DNA from: Marinobacter sp. EhC06
GTDB lineage: Bacteria > Pseudomonadota > Gammaproteobacteria > Pseudomonadales > Oleiphilaceae
Direction of reading: 5' to 3'
Assembly: GCF_001650915.1 (NCBI RefSeq)
Contig: NZ_LXYO01000011.1
Location: 1 to 64,000, forward strand
DNA: 64,000 nt
The notes beneath the pieces were generated by a model, which saw nothing but the letters and a program-made list of their open reading frames with translations, searched no databases and was not told where the DNA came from. Within the stretch, counting starts at the first letter, position 1, and each line of letters opens with the position of its first letter. Shown in pieces: positions 31,181 to 40,244 of this stretch. The position numbers and the translations under genes were made by a program.

Positions 31181-31921
31181 TCATTTCAAAACATGCAAAC
31201 CCTGCAGATCACGAAGCACCTGCGTTGGTGCCAGACCAATCATATTCCGGAACATCCGGCTCAGGTGGGCTGAATCATGCATGCCAGCGCTGAGAGCGGC
31301 ATGGGTGAGTGATTGGTTTTTCGCCACGTGGTAGAGAACCGAACGCAGGCGCGACCAGCTACGGTAGCGGCGAAAACTGATGCCCACCTCGGCCCGGAAC
31401 AGGTGGTTAAATCGCGATTCCGACAAGTGCACCTGATCTGCCAGGTCGGCACGGTCGGAGGGCAGGTCGTCAAGGTTGCGCAGGTAGTTCAGGCTGAGGG
31501 CGATTCGCTTGTCCAGGTCAGTCTGTCGCCCCAGGGCGGAGGTGGGAAGGAGCTTTGCAAGATCGAAGGATTGCAGAGTCCGCGTCAGAGAACGGGAGCG
31601 CTGAAATGGCTGGATCGGGTCAAACACCACCGGTCGATCATTCAGCCATCCGGCATTCAGAAGCCGGGTTTCCGGCGCGTCTGGTTCCAGATAGAGCGAG
31701 GCCATGTATTCGCCCCCGCTGTCCATTTCGTGCTCGACATCTGCATCAACCAGGGCGCTGTGGCAGGTTTCACATCGGCCATCCGGGAACCTGATCGTGA
31801 TGGGGCCGCTCAGGCCAATCAGCAGTACCGGCGCGGCATGGGCGTGCAGTCGTGCGGGAGGCAGCTCGCCCAGGAATAGTGCCCGGTCACGCGCAAGCCA
31901 GATTTCTTTATCCTGTGTCAT
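31181..31921 (-). CDS. AraC-family transcriptional regulator
   Basis: A protein of about 246 residues. The N-terminal part is a cupin-like sensor ('RLHAHAAPVLLIGLSG'), and the last 100 residues contain two helix-turn-helix motifs: 'ADLADQVHLSESRFNHLFRA' and 'AALSAGMHDSAHLSRMFRN', typical of AraC. Start ATG 31921 is likely; the frame opens at 31966. It is divergent from the four-helix membrane protein at 32003, which it may control. Confidence 0.88.
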   Translation of the reverse strand: MTQDKEIWLARDRALFLGELPPARLHAHAAPVLLIGLSGPITIRFPDGRCETCHSALVDADVEHEMDSGGEYMASLYLEPDAPETRLLNAGWLNDRPVVFDPIQPFQRSRSLTRTLQSFDLAKLLPTSALGRQTDLDKRIALSLNYLRNLDDLPSDRADLADQVHLSESRFNHLFRAEVGISFRRYRSWSRLRSVLYHVAKNQSLTHAALSAGMHDSAHLSRMFRNMIGLAPTQVLRDLQGLHVLK

Positions 31922-32002
31922 TGAACAGCCCAAACGTACAAGTTCTGCCGCAGGCCCCCGCAGCATAATTCGGCTTCACAACTATAACCAAGGAGAAAAC
32001 GT

Positions 32003-32452
32003 ATGTCTCTGGCTGAAAAAATATGCCTTTCAGCGGCTTTTTTGTTTTTCATGACCGGGCTACTCACCGGTATCTGGAAGTACATGCACATGGCCAGGAG
32101 CGAGGACGCTTCCTCGCCGGTGTATGTTGATATCGCTCATCGCAGTTCGCTGCTCTACAGCTTTGCAGCACTTTTGTTAGCCGCGTTCAGCGGCTACAGC
32201 GTTCTGGCAGCCTGGATCAATGCCGCTGCAGCCATCGCGGCTCTGGCGTTTTTCGCGTTTGCCATTGGCACGTATGTGCTGCACGGTTTGCTCCGGGATA
32301 CTGACAACCAGCTTCGTCGTCCGCATCGCCTGGGTAAGCGGATACTCCCACCCTGGATGACCGGGTTGTTCATGGTTCTGCTGATCGTCGGAGAAGTGGG
32401 CGGTACCCTGGTTCTTGGAACCGGTGCGATGCTGGGCATCTGGAAGGGCTGA
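32003..32452 (+). CDS. Four-helix membrane protein, unknown
   Basis: A 149-residue protein with hydrophobic segments at about 8-25, 48-66, 70-92 and 118-140. A His/Tyr-rich loop ('YMHMARSEDASSPVYVDIAHR') follows helix 1. It is divergent from the AraC gene and has a strong AAGGAG site. I do not recognise the family, although the topology resembles small DoxX-like or SdpI-like proteins. The likely function would be regulated by the AraC neighbour. Confidence 0.7.
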   Translation: MSLAEKICLSAAFLFFMTGLLTGIWKYMHMARSEDASSPVYVDIAHRSSLLYSFAALLLAAFSGYSVLAAWINAAAAIAALAFFAFAIGTYVLHGLLRDTDNQLRRPHRLGKRILPPWMTGLFMVLLIVGEVGGTLVLGTGAMLGIWKG

Positions 32453-32566
32453 GGACCAGTGGCCCGAAGAGGCCATCCCTACTGTGAACATCCAGTTACC
32501 TGTGGCGCTGGAGTCAATTTAAACGCGGGTTATAATGGCGCATCATGAATCTAAGCAGAGCCCCTT

Positions 32567-33049
32567 ATGCCAATCGAAAAGAACCAAGTCGTCCTGTTTC
32601 ATTACAGCGTACGCGATGAACAAGACAACGTTGTTGAAAACTCCCATGGCGGCGAGCCGAATGCCTATCTGCATGGTCATGGCGGCATTATCAAGGGCCT
32701 GGAAGAAGCCCTGGAAGGTCGCGATGCTGGCGATACATTCAGTGTTACCGTCACTCCGGATAAGGCCTACGGGCCGCGCAAGGCAGATGCCATCCAGCGG
32801 GTTCCGATCAAGCATTTGATGGGTGCCAAACGCTGGAAGGCGGGCATGGTCGCCCAGGTTCAGACCGAGCAGGGCCCTCGCCACGTGGTTGTTGCCAAGG
32901 TAGGCCACAAGTTTGCCGATGTAGACACCAACCATCCGATGGCCGGAAGAACCCTGACGTTCGATATTGAAATTATTGACGTACGCGCGGCCACCTCGGA
33001 AGAGCTGTCCCACGGCCACGCCCATGGCCCCGGTGGGCACCATCACTAA
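32567..33049 (+). CDS. slyD: FKBP-type peptidyl-prolyl isomerase SlyD
   Basis: A 160-residue protein with the SlyD layout: the FKBP half ('HYSVRDEQDNVVENS', 'GHGGIIKGLEEALEGRDAGD') split by the insert-in-flap chaperone domain (about 65-125), closing with 'AGRTLTFDIEIIDVR', then a His-rich tail (GHAHGPGGHHH). SlyD isomerises prolyl bonds, helps folding and binds nickel through its His tail. The tail here is shorter than in E. coli. ATG 32567 lacks a strong ribosome site. Confidence 0.95.
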   Translation: MPIEKNQVVLFHYSVRDEQDNVVENSHGGEPNAYLHGHGGIIKGLEEALEGRDAGDTFSVTVTPDKAYGPRKADAIQRVPIKHLMGAKRWKAGMVAQVQTEQGPRHVVVAKVGHKFADVDTNHPMAGRTLTFDIEIIDVRAATSEELSHGHAHGPGGHHH

Positions 33050-33222
33050 GCGTTCGGTTTGATCGATTCAGTCCGCCAGTTTCGCCTGATGATGCAGAGC
33101 GAATTTGAATCGATGTTGTTGTCGGGGTTGAATTCATGCGCCCTCCCTCGCATGTCCATGGTACGAAGCATTCACAGTGCCACATTTTCTCCAGATGATT
33201 TTCACGACAACCGGGGGGAAGC

Positions 33223-34212
33223 ATGGAGACGCGAAGATTCGGAAACACCGACATTCAGGTAACACCGGTCGGGCTTGGTACCTGGGCCATCGGCGGCTGG
33301 ATGTGGGGCGGAACGGACGAAGCCCAGTCCATTGAGACTATTCACCGAGCTATTGATAAAGGTATCGGTCTGATCGATACGGCACCGGTTTACGGTTTCG
33401 GGCGCTCCGAGGAAATAGTGGGCAAGGCCCTAGCCGATGGCCGGCGAGATCAGGTTGCCCTGGCCACCAAAGTAGCTCTGAACTGGAACGATGATCACGA
33501 CAAAGTCTGGCGGGATTCTACTGCCTCACGCATCGAGCGGGAGGTCGAGGATTCTCTGAAACGCCTTCAGACCGACCGGATCGATATTTATCAGGTTCAC
33601 TGGCCCGATTCGAAGACGCCCATGGAGGAAACTGCCCGGGCGCTGGAAAAGCTGTACCAAGCTGGGAAAATTCGCGCCATTGGCGTCAGTAATTTTACGC
33701 CGTCCCAGATGGATGAGCTGCAAAAAAATGTGCCTCTTCACAGTTTGCAGCCCCCGTATAACCTGTTTGAGCGCGATATCGAGCAGGAAATTCTTCCGTA
33801 TTGCCGGGAAAACGGTATTGTCACCATCACTTACGGCGGGCTTTGTCGCGGTTTGCTGACCGGCAAAATGCGGGAATACACCCAGTTCACTGGTGATGAT
33901 CTGCGCAAGAATGACCCGAAGTTTCAGGGTGAGCGCTATCGCCAATACCTGAACGCGGTGGCTGAGCTGGATGCGTTCGCCAAAGAGCACTATCAGAAAA
34001 ATGTACTGGCCTTGGCACTTCGCTGGCTGGTGGACCAGCCAGGCGTTACAACCGCACTTTGGGGCGCCAGACGGCCTGACCAGCTGGATCCGGTGGACGA
34101 GATCGACGGCTGGTCTCTCGACAAGGATGCGATGGCCGAAATCGATGGCATTCTGGAACGGTGCATAAGTGATCCCGTTGGGCCCGAGTTCATGGCGCCG
34201 CCGACTCGGTAA
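33223..34212 (+). CDS. Aldo/keto reductase
   Basis: A 329-residue NADPH-dependent reductase. The catalytic set is visible: Asp and Tyr in 'IDTAPVYGFG', Lys in 'LATKVAL' and His in 'QVHWPD'; 'IRAIGVSNF' and 'QPPYNLFERD' line the cofactor site. It matches the AKR family that reduces carbonyls and is often linked to detoxification. GGGGG/AAGC lies before ATG 33223. It stands alone after slyD. Substrate unknown. Confidence 0.9.
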   Translation: METRRFGNTDIQVTPVGLGTWAIGGWMWGGTDEAQSIETIHRAIDKGIGLIDTAPVYGFGRSEEIVGKALADGRRDQVALATKVALNWNDDHDKVWRDSTASRIEREVEDSLKRLQTDRIDIYQVHWPDSKTPMEETARALEKLYQAGKIRAIGVSNFTPSQMDELQKNVPLHSLQPPYNLFERDIEQEILPYCRENGIVTITYGGLCRGLLTGKMREYTQFTGDDLRKNDPKFQGERYRQYLNAVAELDAFAKEHYQKNVLALALRWLVDQPGVTTALWGARRPDQLDPVDEIDGWSLDKDAMAEIDGILERCISDPVGPEFMAPPTR

Positions 34213-34371
34213 ACTTCCGCCATGGCCGGGTTCTTTGCAGCGGTGAGTGCACTGACTGCTGGGAGCCCGGTGGCTACTTCACGCTTAGCCAGCATTCGTG
34301 TTGGCACATCCTGACTTTCGCTGTACCTTTTTAGCTGCCGCAATCACTTTTCATCTGTCGGGTAAAGCGCA

Positions 34372-35319
34372 GTGTTTAAAAGGTCAAGGAAAGTCGTGTA
34401 TCCGTTTATGTTGTTTGCGTGGCTTCTGACGGTTGCAAGCTCTGGCCACGCAAAGATCTATAAATGGGTGGATGAGGACGGAAAGGTTCATTTCAGCGAC
34501 CGACAGGACCACAGGGTTAAGCAGGAAGTGGTCAACGTTAAGCCGGGTACCTCAGAATGGTCACGCTTTGAAATCGATATCAAAACGGTTGATGTTAAGC
34601 TGAGCGAAGAGGAACACCAGCAGATCGTTGAGGGCGTTAACAACGTCTATGAGTTTTTTGATCGGGTGATGTCCTTTGATATGCACAGGACGGTGCCGGT
34701 CAACATTCTGATCCTCAAGGACGGCGCGACATACCGGAACTACCTCGTCCGTCGGGACGGGGGCATGGCTGTTGCTTCCTACGGGCTTTACATACCTTCC
34801 GAACACCAGATCGTCGTCTATATACGGAAAAACAGAAGCCTCACCTTCAAAACAATCAAGCACGAAGTGAGTCATGCGGTTGTTGATTCCATCGTTCCGT
34901 ATTCGCCTGCCTGGTTGAATGAGGGGCTGGCGGAGCAGATGGAAATGCTGAAGCGGGATGAATCGGGTTTGTACTTTGAACGCCACCACGAGAACCGGTG
35001 GGTTGTTGATCAAGCCCGTGAGCAGGGCCGTCTAACGGCCATCGACCAGTTGTTGAAACTGTCCAGCAATAACTGGCGACACTCCGACTTTTCGGGGCGA
35101 AGCAGCCTGCGGGCCCAGTCTGGACAGTTCGTTTATTTCCTGCTTTCCAAACCGACCAGCCGTAACTTTGTGGTGCGGCTGATGCACAACTTTAACCGGG
35201 GAGATCGCACCCTCTCGTATTATCTGGTGGATGATAATTACATCGGTGGTGTAACCATGCTGGCTCTGGACTGGCGGCGGTGGTTGCACGATCAGGGGGA
35301 CAGTGTCGTTCGGCTTTAG
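34372..35319 (+). CDS. Exported DUF4124 protein with zinc-metalloprotease-like domain
   Basis: A 315-residue precursor. A signal peptide (about 1-27, ending 'SSGHA') is followed by a DUF4124 domain ('KIYKWVDEDGKVHFSDRQ'). The C-terminal part carries 'TIKHEVSHAVVD' with the HExxH zinc motif and 'LNEGLAEQME' downstream, giving the third ligand Glu of the gluzincin/MA clan. It should be periplasmic. GTG 34372 is the start. A role in envelope protein turnover is inferred from the domains. Confidence 0.82.
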   Translation: MFKRSRKVVYPFMLFAWLLTVASSGHAKIYKWVDEDGKVHFSDRQDHRVKQEVVNVKPGTSEWSRFEIDIKTVDVKLSEEEHQQIVEGVNNVYEFFDRVMSFDMHRTVPVNILILKDGATYRNYLVRRDGGMAVASYGLYIPSEHQIVVYIRKNRSLTFKTIKHEVSHAVVDSIVPYSPAWLNEGLAEQMEMLKRDESGLYFERHHENRWVVDQAREQGRLTAIDQLLKLSSNNWRHSDFSGRSSLRAQSGQFVYFLLSKPTSRNFVVRLMHNFNRGDRTLSYYLVDDNYIGGVTMLALDWRRWLHDQGDSVVRL

Positions 35320-35454
35320 TGGTCTGCTGCTGTTCGGGCACGAATTGCAGGCTTACCTGTCCTAGTCTGGTGTAATGGCAATCTCGTACATTTTCCTGAA
35401 CATTGAATTGTGCGTGAGTAATTGCCCTGATAAATCGCGATAAGAGGATTGGAT

Positions 35455-35835
35455 ATGCCTCAGCTTCGTTTTGCCTATCTCGTTTGTTTCGCTGTTCTTG
35501 CTGCTTTTCTCGCCGCCTCTGCTGCGCAGGCCCATCACGGTTGGGCGTGGGCAACCGACGAGGAGTTTGAAATCACCGGTGTCATTCAGTCTGTGCGTCT
35601 TGGTAATCCCCATGGCGAGGTCACCATCAGCGTGGATGGAGAGGATTGGGTTGTGGAAGTCGGCCAGCCTTGGCGTAACGACCGCGTTGGGCTCACAAAA
35701 GAGATGTTGAGCCAGGGCAGGGAAATCACCGTGCATGGTCATCGCTCTGCCCGAGAAGGCGAGCGCCTGGTCAAGGCTGAGCGGGTTGTGATCGACGGCA
35801 AGGACTACGATCTGTATCCGGGCCGTAAGTCCTGA
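35455..35835 (+). CDS. DUF6152 exported protein
   Basis: A 126-residue precursor starting at ATG 35455 with AAGAGGA upstream. The signal peptide ends at 'ASAAQA' (about residue 26), followed by 'HHGWAWATDEEFEITGVI', the usual DUF6152 opening, and a single small beta-barrel-like domain. Such proteins often sit beside DUF6644-like membrane proteins, as here, and the pair may be cotranscribed. Function unknown. Confidence 0.85.
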   Translation: MPQLRFAYLVCFAVLAAFLAASAAQAHHGWAWATDEEFEITGVIQSVRLGNPHGEVTISVDGEDWVVEVGQPWRNDRVGLTKEMLSQGREITVHGHRSAREGERLVKAERVVIDGKDYDLYPGRKS

Positions 35836-35843
35836 TTCCGGGG

Positions 35844-36329
35844 ATGTTTGAGCAAGCACTGGTTTCCGTCGAAAATCTGGCCTTTGTCTCAGCCCTGCGC
35901 AACTCTACATTGATGTACCCGGTGGTAAACGCCGGGCATATTCTCGGGGTTTCGTTGCTGGTTGGTGGCATTGTGCCGCTGGATTTGCGATTGATTGGTT
36001 TCTGGCGTACATACCCCGTGATGGTGTTTGTCGATGTGCTGCGCATAACGGCAGCAGTTGGTCTGGCGCTGGCGGTTATCTGCGGAGCGCTGTTGTTCGC
36101 CACCGCGGCCCCGGATTACGCCAGATCCCCGCTGTTCCAGGCTAAAATTGCGCTTGTCTTGCTGGGCGTGTTGAACGCGTTGACTCTGGGGCGGGTAATG
36201 ACACGCCGGGACATACGGAGCCTGCCGATGGAGTCACCCATGCCTTTGGACCTCAGGGCAGGGGGCTTGCTTTCGTTGGTAGTCTGGATCAGCGTACTGA
36301 TTCTCGGCAGGTTACTGGGGTATTTCTGA
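35844..36329 (+). CDS. DUF6644/DUF2214-like membrane protein
   Basis: A 161-residue protein with four membrane helices, starting eight bases after the DUF6152 stop. Conserved 'SALRNSTLMYPVVNAGHILG' near the first helix and 'ALLFATAAPDYARSPLFQAKIALV' are typical of this small family; the His in the first motif is often conserved. It overlaps the convergent Nudix gene by 18 bases. Function unknown. Confidence 0.8.
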   Translation: MFEQALVSVENLAFVSALRNSTLMYPVVNAGHILGVSLLVGGIVPLDLRLIGFWRTYPVMVFVDVLRITAAVGLALAVICGALLFATAAPDYARSPLFQAKIALVLLGVLNALTLGRVMTRRDIRSLPMESPMPLDLRAGGLLSLVVWISVLILGRLLGYF

Positions 36330-36905
36330 CCTTGTGTTGATGCCCGTCGCCAGCAACTCCTGCAACATGCTGTAGCTCAGCCCCCAGATACAGGCACCTT
36401 GATAGCGGCAACAGGGCATGTTCAGCGTGCCGATGGGCGTAGGCCAGGGAAGCTGGCTCTGGTTCTCGCAGGCGGCGAGGTAGTCCAGAGGGACCCAGAC
36501 CACCCGCTCGACTTCATGGTTGAGCAACACGGCCTTGGGCCCCTGCCATTCAAACACATAAGGGGTGACAACCATCGGGCGCCAACGGCTGTGATGGCGG
36601 GTTATCAGGTCGGATAGCCGGGCCAGATAGCGGCCATGGCGGTTGAGTTCAATGCCGGTTTCTTCCAGTGTTTCCCGCTCGGCGGCAGCCCGGGCAGACC
36701 TATCTTCGGGTTGCAGCCGGCCGCCGGGGAAGGCCATGTCGCCGGACCAGGGATCACCCTCCCGTCGGGCCCGCTGAATGAAGAGCAACTCCTTTCCCCC
36801 GCTTTCCGTTGTTCTGACGATCAGCGCGACGGATGCTCGAGCGAATCGGCGTCGAAACGGTATTTTGTGAGGGCGCAAATGGCTTACCCAAGACTTAGGA
36901 CGCAC
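36312..36905 (-). CDS. CoA pyrophosphatase-like Nudix hydrolase
   Basis: A 197-residue Nudix hydrolase. The Nudix box spans about residues 60-85: 'AFPGGRLQPEDRS', then 'ERETLEETGI' with REx2EE. The 'SGDMAFPGG' lead-in and size match CoA pyrophosphatases (NudL-like) that cleave CoA to phosphopantetheine and adenosine 3',5'-bisphosphate; the exact substrate is not proven. Start is probably GTG 36905; no ATG fits well. It overlaps the preceding gene by 18 bases at the 3' end. Confidence 0.85.
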   Translation of the reverse strand: MRPKSWVSHLRPHKIPFRRRFARASVALIVRTTESGGKELLFIQRARREGDPWSGDMAFPGGRLQPEDRSARAAAERETLEETGIELNRHGRYLARLSDLITRHHSRWRPMVVTPYVFEWQGPKAVLLNHEVERVVWVPLDYLAACENQSQLPWPTPIGTLNMPCCRYQGACIWGLSYSMLQELLATGINTRSEIPQ

Positions 36906-37000
36906 GAAAAACTGTCCTCTGCTGATTGATGACTATAGTTAAACACATCCTGTATTCGCCGGGTGTATGCATTGCGACCTCGCTGCCATAGGTTCTGGAA

Positions 37001-38305
37001 ATGAAACCGTTTTTATTGATCATTATTTACCTCGGTGCTGTTACCTTGCCATTGATCTTGTCCGCCGTGGTTGGAGGGCCGCCGCGCGAATGGCACCAGG
37101 AACTTGCATCCGGACTTGGCATTCTCGCCTTTTCGATGATCCTCATGGAATTCATTCTGTCCGGCCGTTTTAAGGTCATTTCAAATGGCGTGGGCATGGA
37201 TGTGACCATGCGGTTTCACCAGATCATGGCCCGCACCGCGCTGGTCTTTGCGCTTGTCCATCCCTTCCTCTATCAGGGGACGCCCTCAGGGGGCACACGC
37301 CCGTGGGATCCTACCCGTCAATTGACGCTTTCGACGGATGTTTCGGCGTTATTATCCGGCATCGGCGCCTTCGTGCTTCTCCCAAGCCTTGTGCTGCTGG
37401 CCATAGGGCGTACCCAGCTCGACTATAAATACGAAACTTGGCGCCTTATGCATGGAGTTGGCGCGTTCCTGATTGCACTGCTTCTGTTGCACCACACGGT
37501 CTTTGGCGGGCGCTACGGGGCGGAGCCTGTGATGAGCTGGGTGTGGCTGGTTATGACGGTAATCGCTGTCGGATCACTACTGATGGTTTACCTGCTGGTT
37601 CCTCTTCTTCAAAAGGCGCACCCGTGGCGTGTGAATTCGGTAGTTCAGTTAACGCAAAAGCAATGGGAATTGACCGTGACGCCAGAAGGTCATCGGGGCC
37701 TGGATTACAAAGCCGGCCAGTTTGTGTGGCTGAATGTAGGACACAGCCCTTTTTCGATGAAAGAAAACCCATTCTCGATTTCCTCAGCGCCTGCAGCCAG
37801 GCCAAAGCTATCCTTCATGATCAAAGAGCTCGGCGACTTCACGCGAACCATAGGTCAGATAAAAGCTGGCACTGTGGCCTATCTCGACGGGCCCTATGGC
37901 AATCTTTCGGTGGAGGGTCGCACAGAACCGGGAGTCGCTCTCATTGCAGGTGGTGTCGGCCTCTCTCCGTTGCTGGGCATCCTCCGACAAATGCGTCTGA
38001 CCGGCGATTCGCGCAAGGTAAAGGTGATCTATGGAAATCGGGTGATCGACCAGATTGCCTGTCGTGATGAATTGGATGAAGAAGATGTCGTCTATGTGCT
38101 CTCAGAACCACCAGAAACCTGGCGAGGAGAGACGGGCGTTATCGATGGAGGGCTGATCAATCGGGTTTTTTCGGAGGAAGAGTTCCGCGAATGGGTTTTC
38201 GTGATGTGTGGTCCGGCGATCATGATGGATGTCGTTGAAGATCAGCTGGTCAAGCGGGGCACGCCCGGTCATCGCATCCTGTCGGAGCGGTTCCAGTATG
38301 ACTAA
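37001..38305 (+). CDS. Ferric-reductase-like transmembrane flavoprotein
   Basis: A 434-residue protein. Six hydrophobic helices (about 1-215) form a ferric-reductase-like heme domain with paired histidines ('HQIMART', 'ALVHPFLYQG', 'HGVGAFLIALLLLHHTVFG'). Then comes an FAD-binding barrel ('ENPFSISSAPA') and an NAD(P) domain ('GVGLSPLLGIL', 'FVMCGPAIMMD'). This matches NOX/ferric-reductase-like bacterial proteins that move electrons across the membrane. A 35-residue membrane peptide gene overlaps its stop, and an SRPBCC gene follows. Confidence 0.85.
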   Translation: MKPFLLIIIYLGAVTLPLILSAVVGGPPREWHQELASGLGILAFSMILMEFILSGRFKVISNGVGMDVTMRFHQIMARTALVFALVHPFLYQGTPSGGTRPWDPTRQLTLSTDVSALLSGIGAFVLLPSLVLLAIGRTQLDYKYETWRLMHGVGAFLIALLLLHHTVFGGRYGAEPVMSWVWLVMTVIAVGSLLMVYLLVPLLQKAHPWRVNSVVQLTQKQWELTVTPEGHRGLDYKAGQFVWLNVGHSPFSMKENPFSISSAPAARPKLSFMIKELGDFTRTIGQIKAGTVAYLDGPYGNLSVEGRTEPGVALIAGGVGLSPLLGILRQMRLTGDSRKVKVIYGNRVIDQIACRDELDEEDVVYVLSEPPETWRGETGVIDGGLINRVFSEEEFREWVFVMCGPAIMMDVVEDQLVKRGTPGHRILSERFQYD

Positions 38306-38405
38306 TCCAATCAGACGCTTGAGCCAGCGACAGCAGGTTTCTTTGACCATCTGGGTTGTGAACATCACGATAGGCGTGACGCTTCTCGTTTTCGTATTGC
38401 GCTAA
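38298..38405 (+). CDS. 35-residue membrane peptide coupled to the reductase gene
   Basis: ATG 38298 overlaps the reductase stop by eight bases, and the frame runs 35 codons to TAA 38403. The first 16 residues are basic and polar; residues 17-34 ('LTIWVVNITIGVTLLVFVL') form one membrane helix. This is the layout of a small accessory subunit. It may help assemble or stabilise the reductase, inferred from overlap and topology. Confidence 0.5.
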   Translation: MTNPIRRLSQRQQVSLTIWVVNITIGVTLLVFVLR

Positions 38406-38435
38406 TTCATGTCGATTGAGTCTTGAGGAGGCCAA

Positions 38436-38900
38436 GTGACCTTTGAACACATCGTTCAGATAAACGACGTGACCAAGCCAGAGATACCGATGCTGACCCG
38501 ATTCCAGGTATGGGAAGGCCTCGTGCTCCGAGCCCGGCGCCCGGACAAATTCCTGGTAGGTGTTGACGATTACGAGATTCTCGAACAGGAGCCGGCCTAC
38601 ATGAAGCGTTGCCTGCAGCTCCCGGGGCTACAGGTGATTGATGAAGTTACGTTTTGGCATGAGGCGAGGATCGAATATCGAACCCAGCCAACTCAGACCG
38701 TTCCGGCAGCAACCCTTGTCATGGATATTGAGGAGCCGGAACCCGAATCGCTTTTTGTTCGGTTCCGGTATCATACGGCGAGCATCGAGAATCGCGGTGA
38801 TTCAATGCCCTATGATCAGTATCTCCACGAGGCGTATGTGGCCACAGATGTAGAAACCATTCAGATCATACGGCAATTGGCGGAGACGGGTGTTTTCTGA
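38436..38900 (+). CDS. AtaL-like (DUF1857) SRPBCC protein
   Basis: A 154-residue SRPBCC-fold protein matching DUF1857/AtaL-like: 'LTRFQVWEGLVLRARRPDKF' near the N-terminus and the long C-terminal helix. GTG 38436 follows GGAGG by about four bases. It comes 30 bases after the membrane peptide gene, probably in the same operon. Family members bind small hydrophobic ligands or act as cyclase-like proteins; no ligand known. Confidence 0.8.
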   Translation: MTFEHIVQINDVTKPEIPMLTRFQVWEGLVLRARRPDKFLVGVDDYEILEQEPAYMKRCLQLPGLQVIDEVTFWHEARIEYRTQPTQTVPAATLVMDIEEPEPESLFVRFRYHTASIENRGDSMPYDQYLHEAYVATDVETIQIIRQLAETGVF

Positions 38901-38948
38901 GATCTAGTCAATCCGGTTTTCATCACCCAGATAGGAAGTGAGAAGTCC

Positions 38949-39251
38949 ATGAAATTTCTGATCGTCGGCATTTTCGTTATTGTCGTTGGATTTCTGATCT
39001 GGCGAGCCAAAAAGAACATTGATCCGAAAGAACAGGCCTGTGCCAGGGAAATTGGTCAGTTGCTTAAATCGAATCCGAATGCCGAACCGCAGTTCATCGC
39101 CAACGTTTTCGAGAAGCACAACATCCCCCGATCCCGCTGCAAGAGTATCGGTCGAATGGTGATGCCGCAGTTGGCAAAGCAGGGCCTTGAGCCGGATGAT
39201 GCACGGATTGCCATGGAGAGGGTTAGGGCTGCGTATTCACGGGTTTCCTAG
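38949..39251 (+). CDS. Membrane-anchored small protein, unknown
   Basis: A 100-residue protein with one N-terminal helix ('FLIVGIFVIVVGFLIW', residues 3-18) and a soluble helical tail. 'ACAREIGQLLKSNPNAEP', a second Cys in 'SRCKSIGRM' and 'LEPDDARIAMERVR' are notable. I know no family. GAAG/TGAGAAG precedes ATG 38949. Its end overlaps the convergent DUF3175 gene by four bases. Confidence 0.6.
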   Translation: MKFLIVGIFVIVVGFLIWRAKKNIDPKEQACAREIGQLLKSNPNAEPQFIANVFEKHNIPRSRCKSIGRMVMPQLAKQGLEPDDARIAMERVRAAYSRVS

Positions 39252-39532
39252 CGGTGGTGCTTGCCGAACAGGGCTCGTAGCTCTTCCTTGGCGGCCTCCA
39301 GCCGGTCTTTTTGTTCTGCTGGCAGTTGTTTGCCCGCACGATTGATGTAGAACGTCAGCATAGACATCGCGGACCGGTAAGGGTCCGATTTGCGCCGGGT
39401 GCTCTCTTCAGCAGACTTTTTAAGTGACAGGGCGATTTCCCTGGGATCTTTTAGGGAGAATACGCCATGCTCAAGCTTCAAGGCATCGCTGGATTCAGTT
39501 ACTTTCTGCGACCAGTTTTCGGCCTTAGCCAT
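39248..39532 (-). CDS. DUF3175 protein
   Basis: A 94-residue protein starting 'MAKAENWSQKVTESSDAL', with 'LEHGVFSLKDPREIALSLK' and 'MSMLTFYINRAGKQL', the conserved pattern of DUF3175. Start ATG 39532 has GGAGGTGGAG directly upstream; the frame opens further at 39592. Soluble and charged. Role unknown; some members sit near stress genes. Confidence 0.82.
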   Translation of the reverse strand: MAKAENWSQKVTESSDALKLEHGVFSLKDPREIALSLKKSAEESTRRKSDPYRSAMSMLTFYINRAGKQLPAEQKDRLEAAKEELRALFGKHHR

Positions 39533-39691
39533 GCTCCACCTCCGCCAGTTGCCCGAGTGCGGTTTTCTAAAAGCCTTCAGCCCTCTGCTCAAGGCTAGTT
39601 AGAGGCTTTGTTGCTGCCGGGGCCGAATAGGCTACTGTTTATGGTAGTAGGAGCAATCAACATTGTCAGTGCCTGATTCTGGAGTGTGTTC

Positions 39692-40069
39692 ATGCAGCCA
39701 AAGGAAATTGTGGCTCAGTTCATCGAAAACATCCGCGCCCAGCGGTTGGATGAAGCCAAGGACCTGCTTGCCGACGAGGGCTTTGAATATGTGGGACCAA
39801 ATATGCGTTTCCTCAGCCGGGATGACATGTTGGCCTATCAGTTCGGTATGTTTGCCATTCAGAAAGACCTTGTTCTACGACAACTGAGTGCCGAGGGTGA
39901 GCACGTGTTTGCGATCCTGGATTACCGGACCTACTTCGAGCCAATCGGAGATGTGCGCCTGGCAATCTGGTTTCGTGTGGGAGAGGAAAAAATCCAGTGC
40001 GTTGAAACTTTCTACAACGCGGCGGTGATCGAAAACATGTTGGGCGGGAGTCTGCCCGCCGCTGATTAA
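39692..40069 (+). CDS. SnoaL-like/NTF2-fold protein
   Basis: A 125-residue protein with the NTF2-like layout: helix 'IVAQFIENIRAQRLDEAKDL', 'LLADEGFEYVGP', then beta strands with 'VFAILDYRTYFEP' and 'IWFRVGEEKIQCVETFYN'. SnoaL-like proteins include small isomerases and ligand-binding proteins. ATG 39692 has GGAG seven bases upstream; GTG 39686 is an alternative. Function unknown. Confidence 0.78.
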   Translation: MQPKEIVAQFIENIRAQRLDEAKDLLADEGFEYVGPNMRFLSRDDMLAYQFGMFAIQKDLVLRQLSAEGEHVFAILDYRTYFEPIGDVRLAIWFRVGEEKIQCVETFYNAAVIENMLGGSLPAAD

Positions 40070-40088
40070 GCGTTTCAAAGCTCCGGGC

Positions 40089-40193
40089 TCATTCCTCAAT
40101 GACGTCCCGTTCAAGCCCCAGAAGCAGGGCCAAACCCACGGCCATCAGCAGGCGGACGGTCATGTCCAGTGGTGGGATTTCGCTCCCTAACAT
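40089..40193 (-). pseudogene. Truncated MgtC-like N-terminus
   Basis: A 34-codon frame starting 'MLGSEIPPLDMTVRLLMAVG' with 'LLLGLERD', the first helix and 'GLERE' motif of MgtC/SapB-family membrane proteins, then a stop. GGAG lies eight bases before ATG 40193. The remaining helices are missing, so it is probably a shard, or possibly a short membrane peptide. Confidence 0.45.
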
Positions 40194-40244
40194 GCTTGAT
40201 CTCCTGCGGACAATCAAACCCGGTTTGAACGGCCCAGCCACCCG

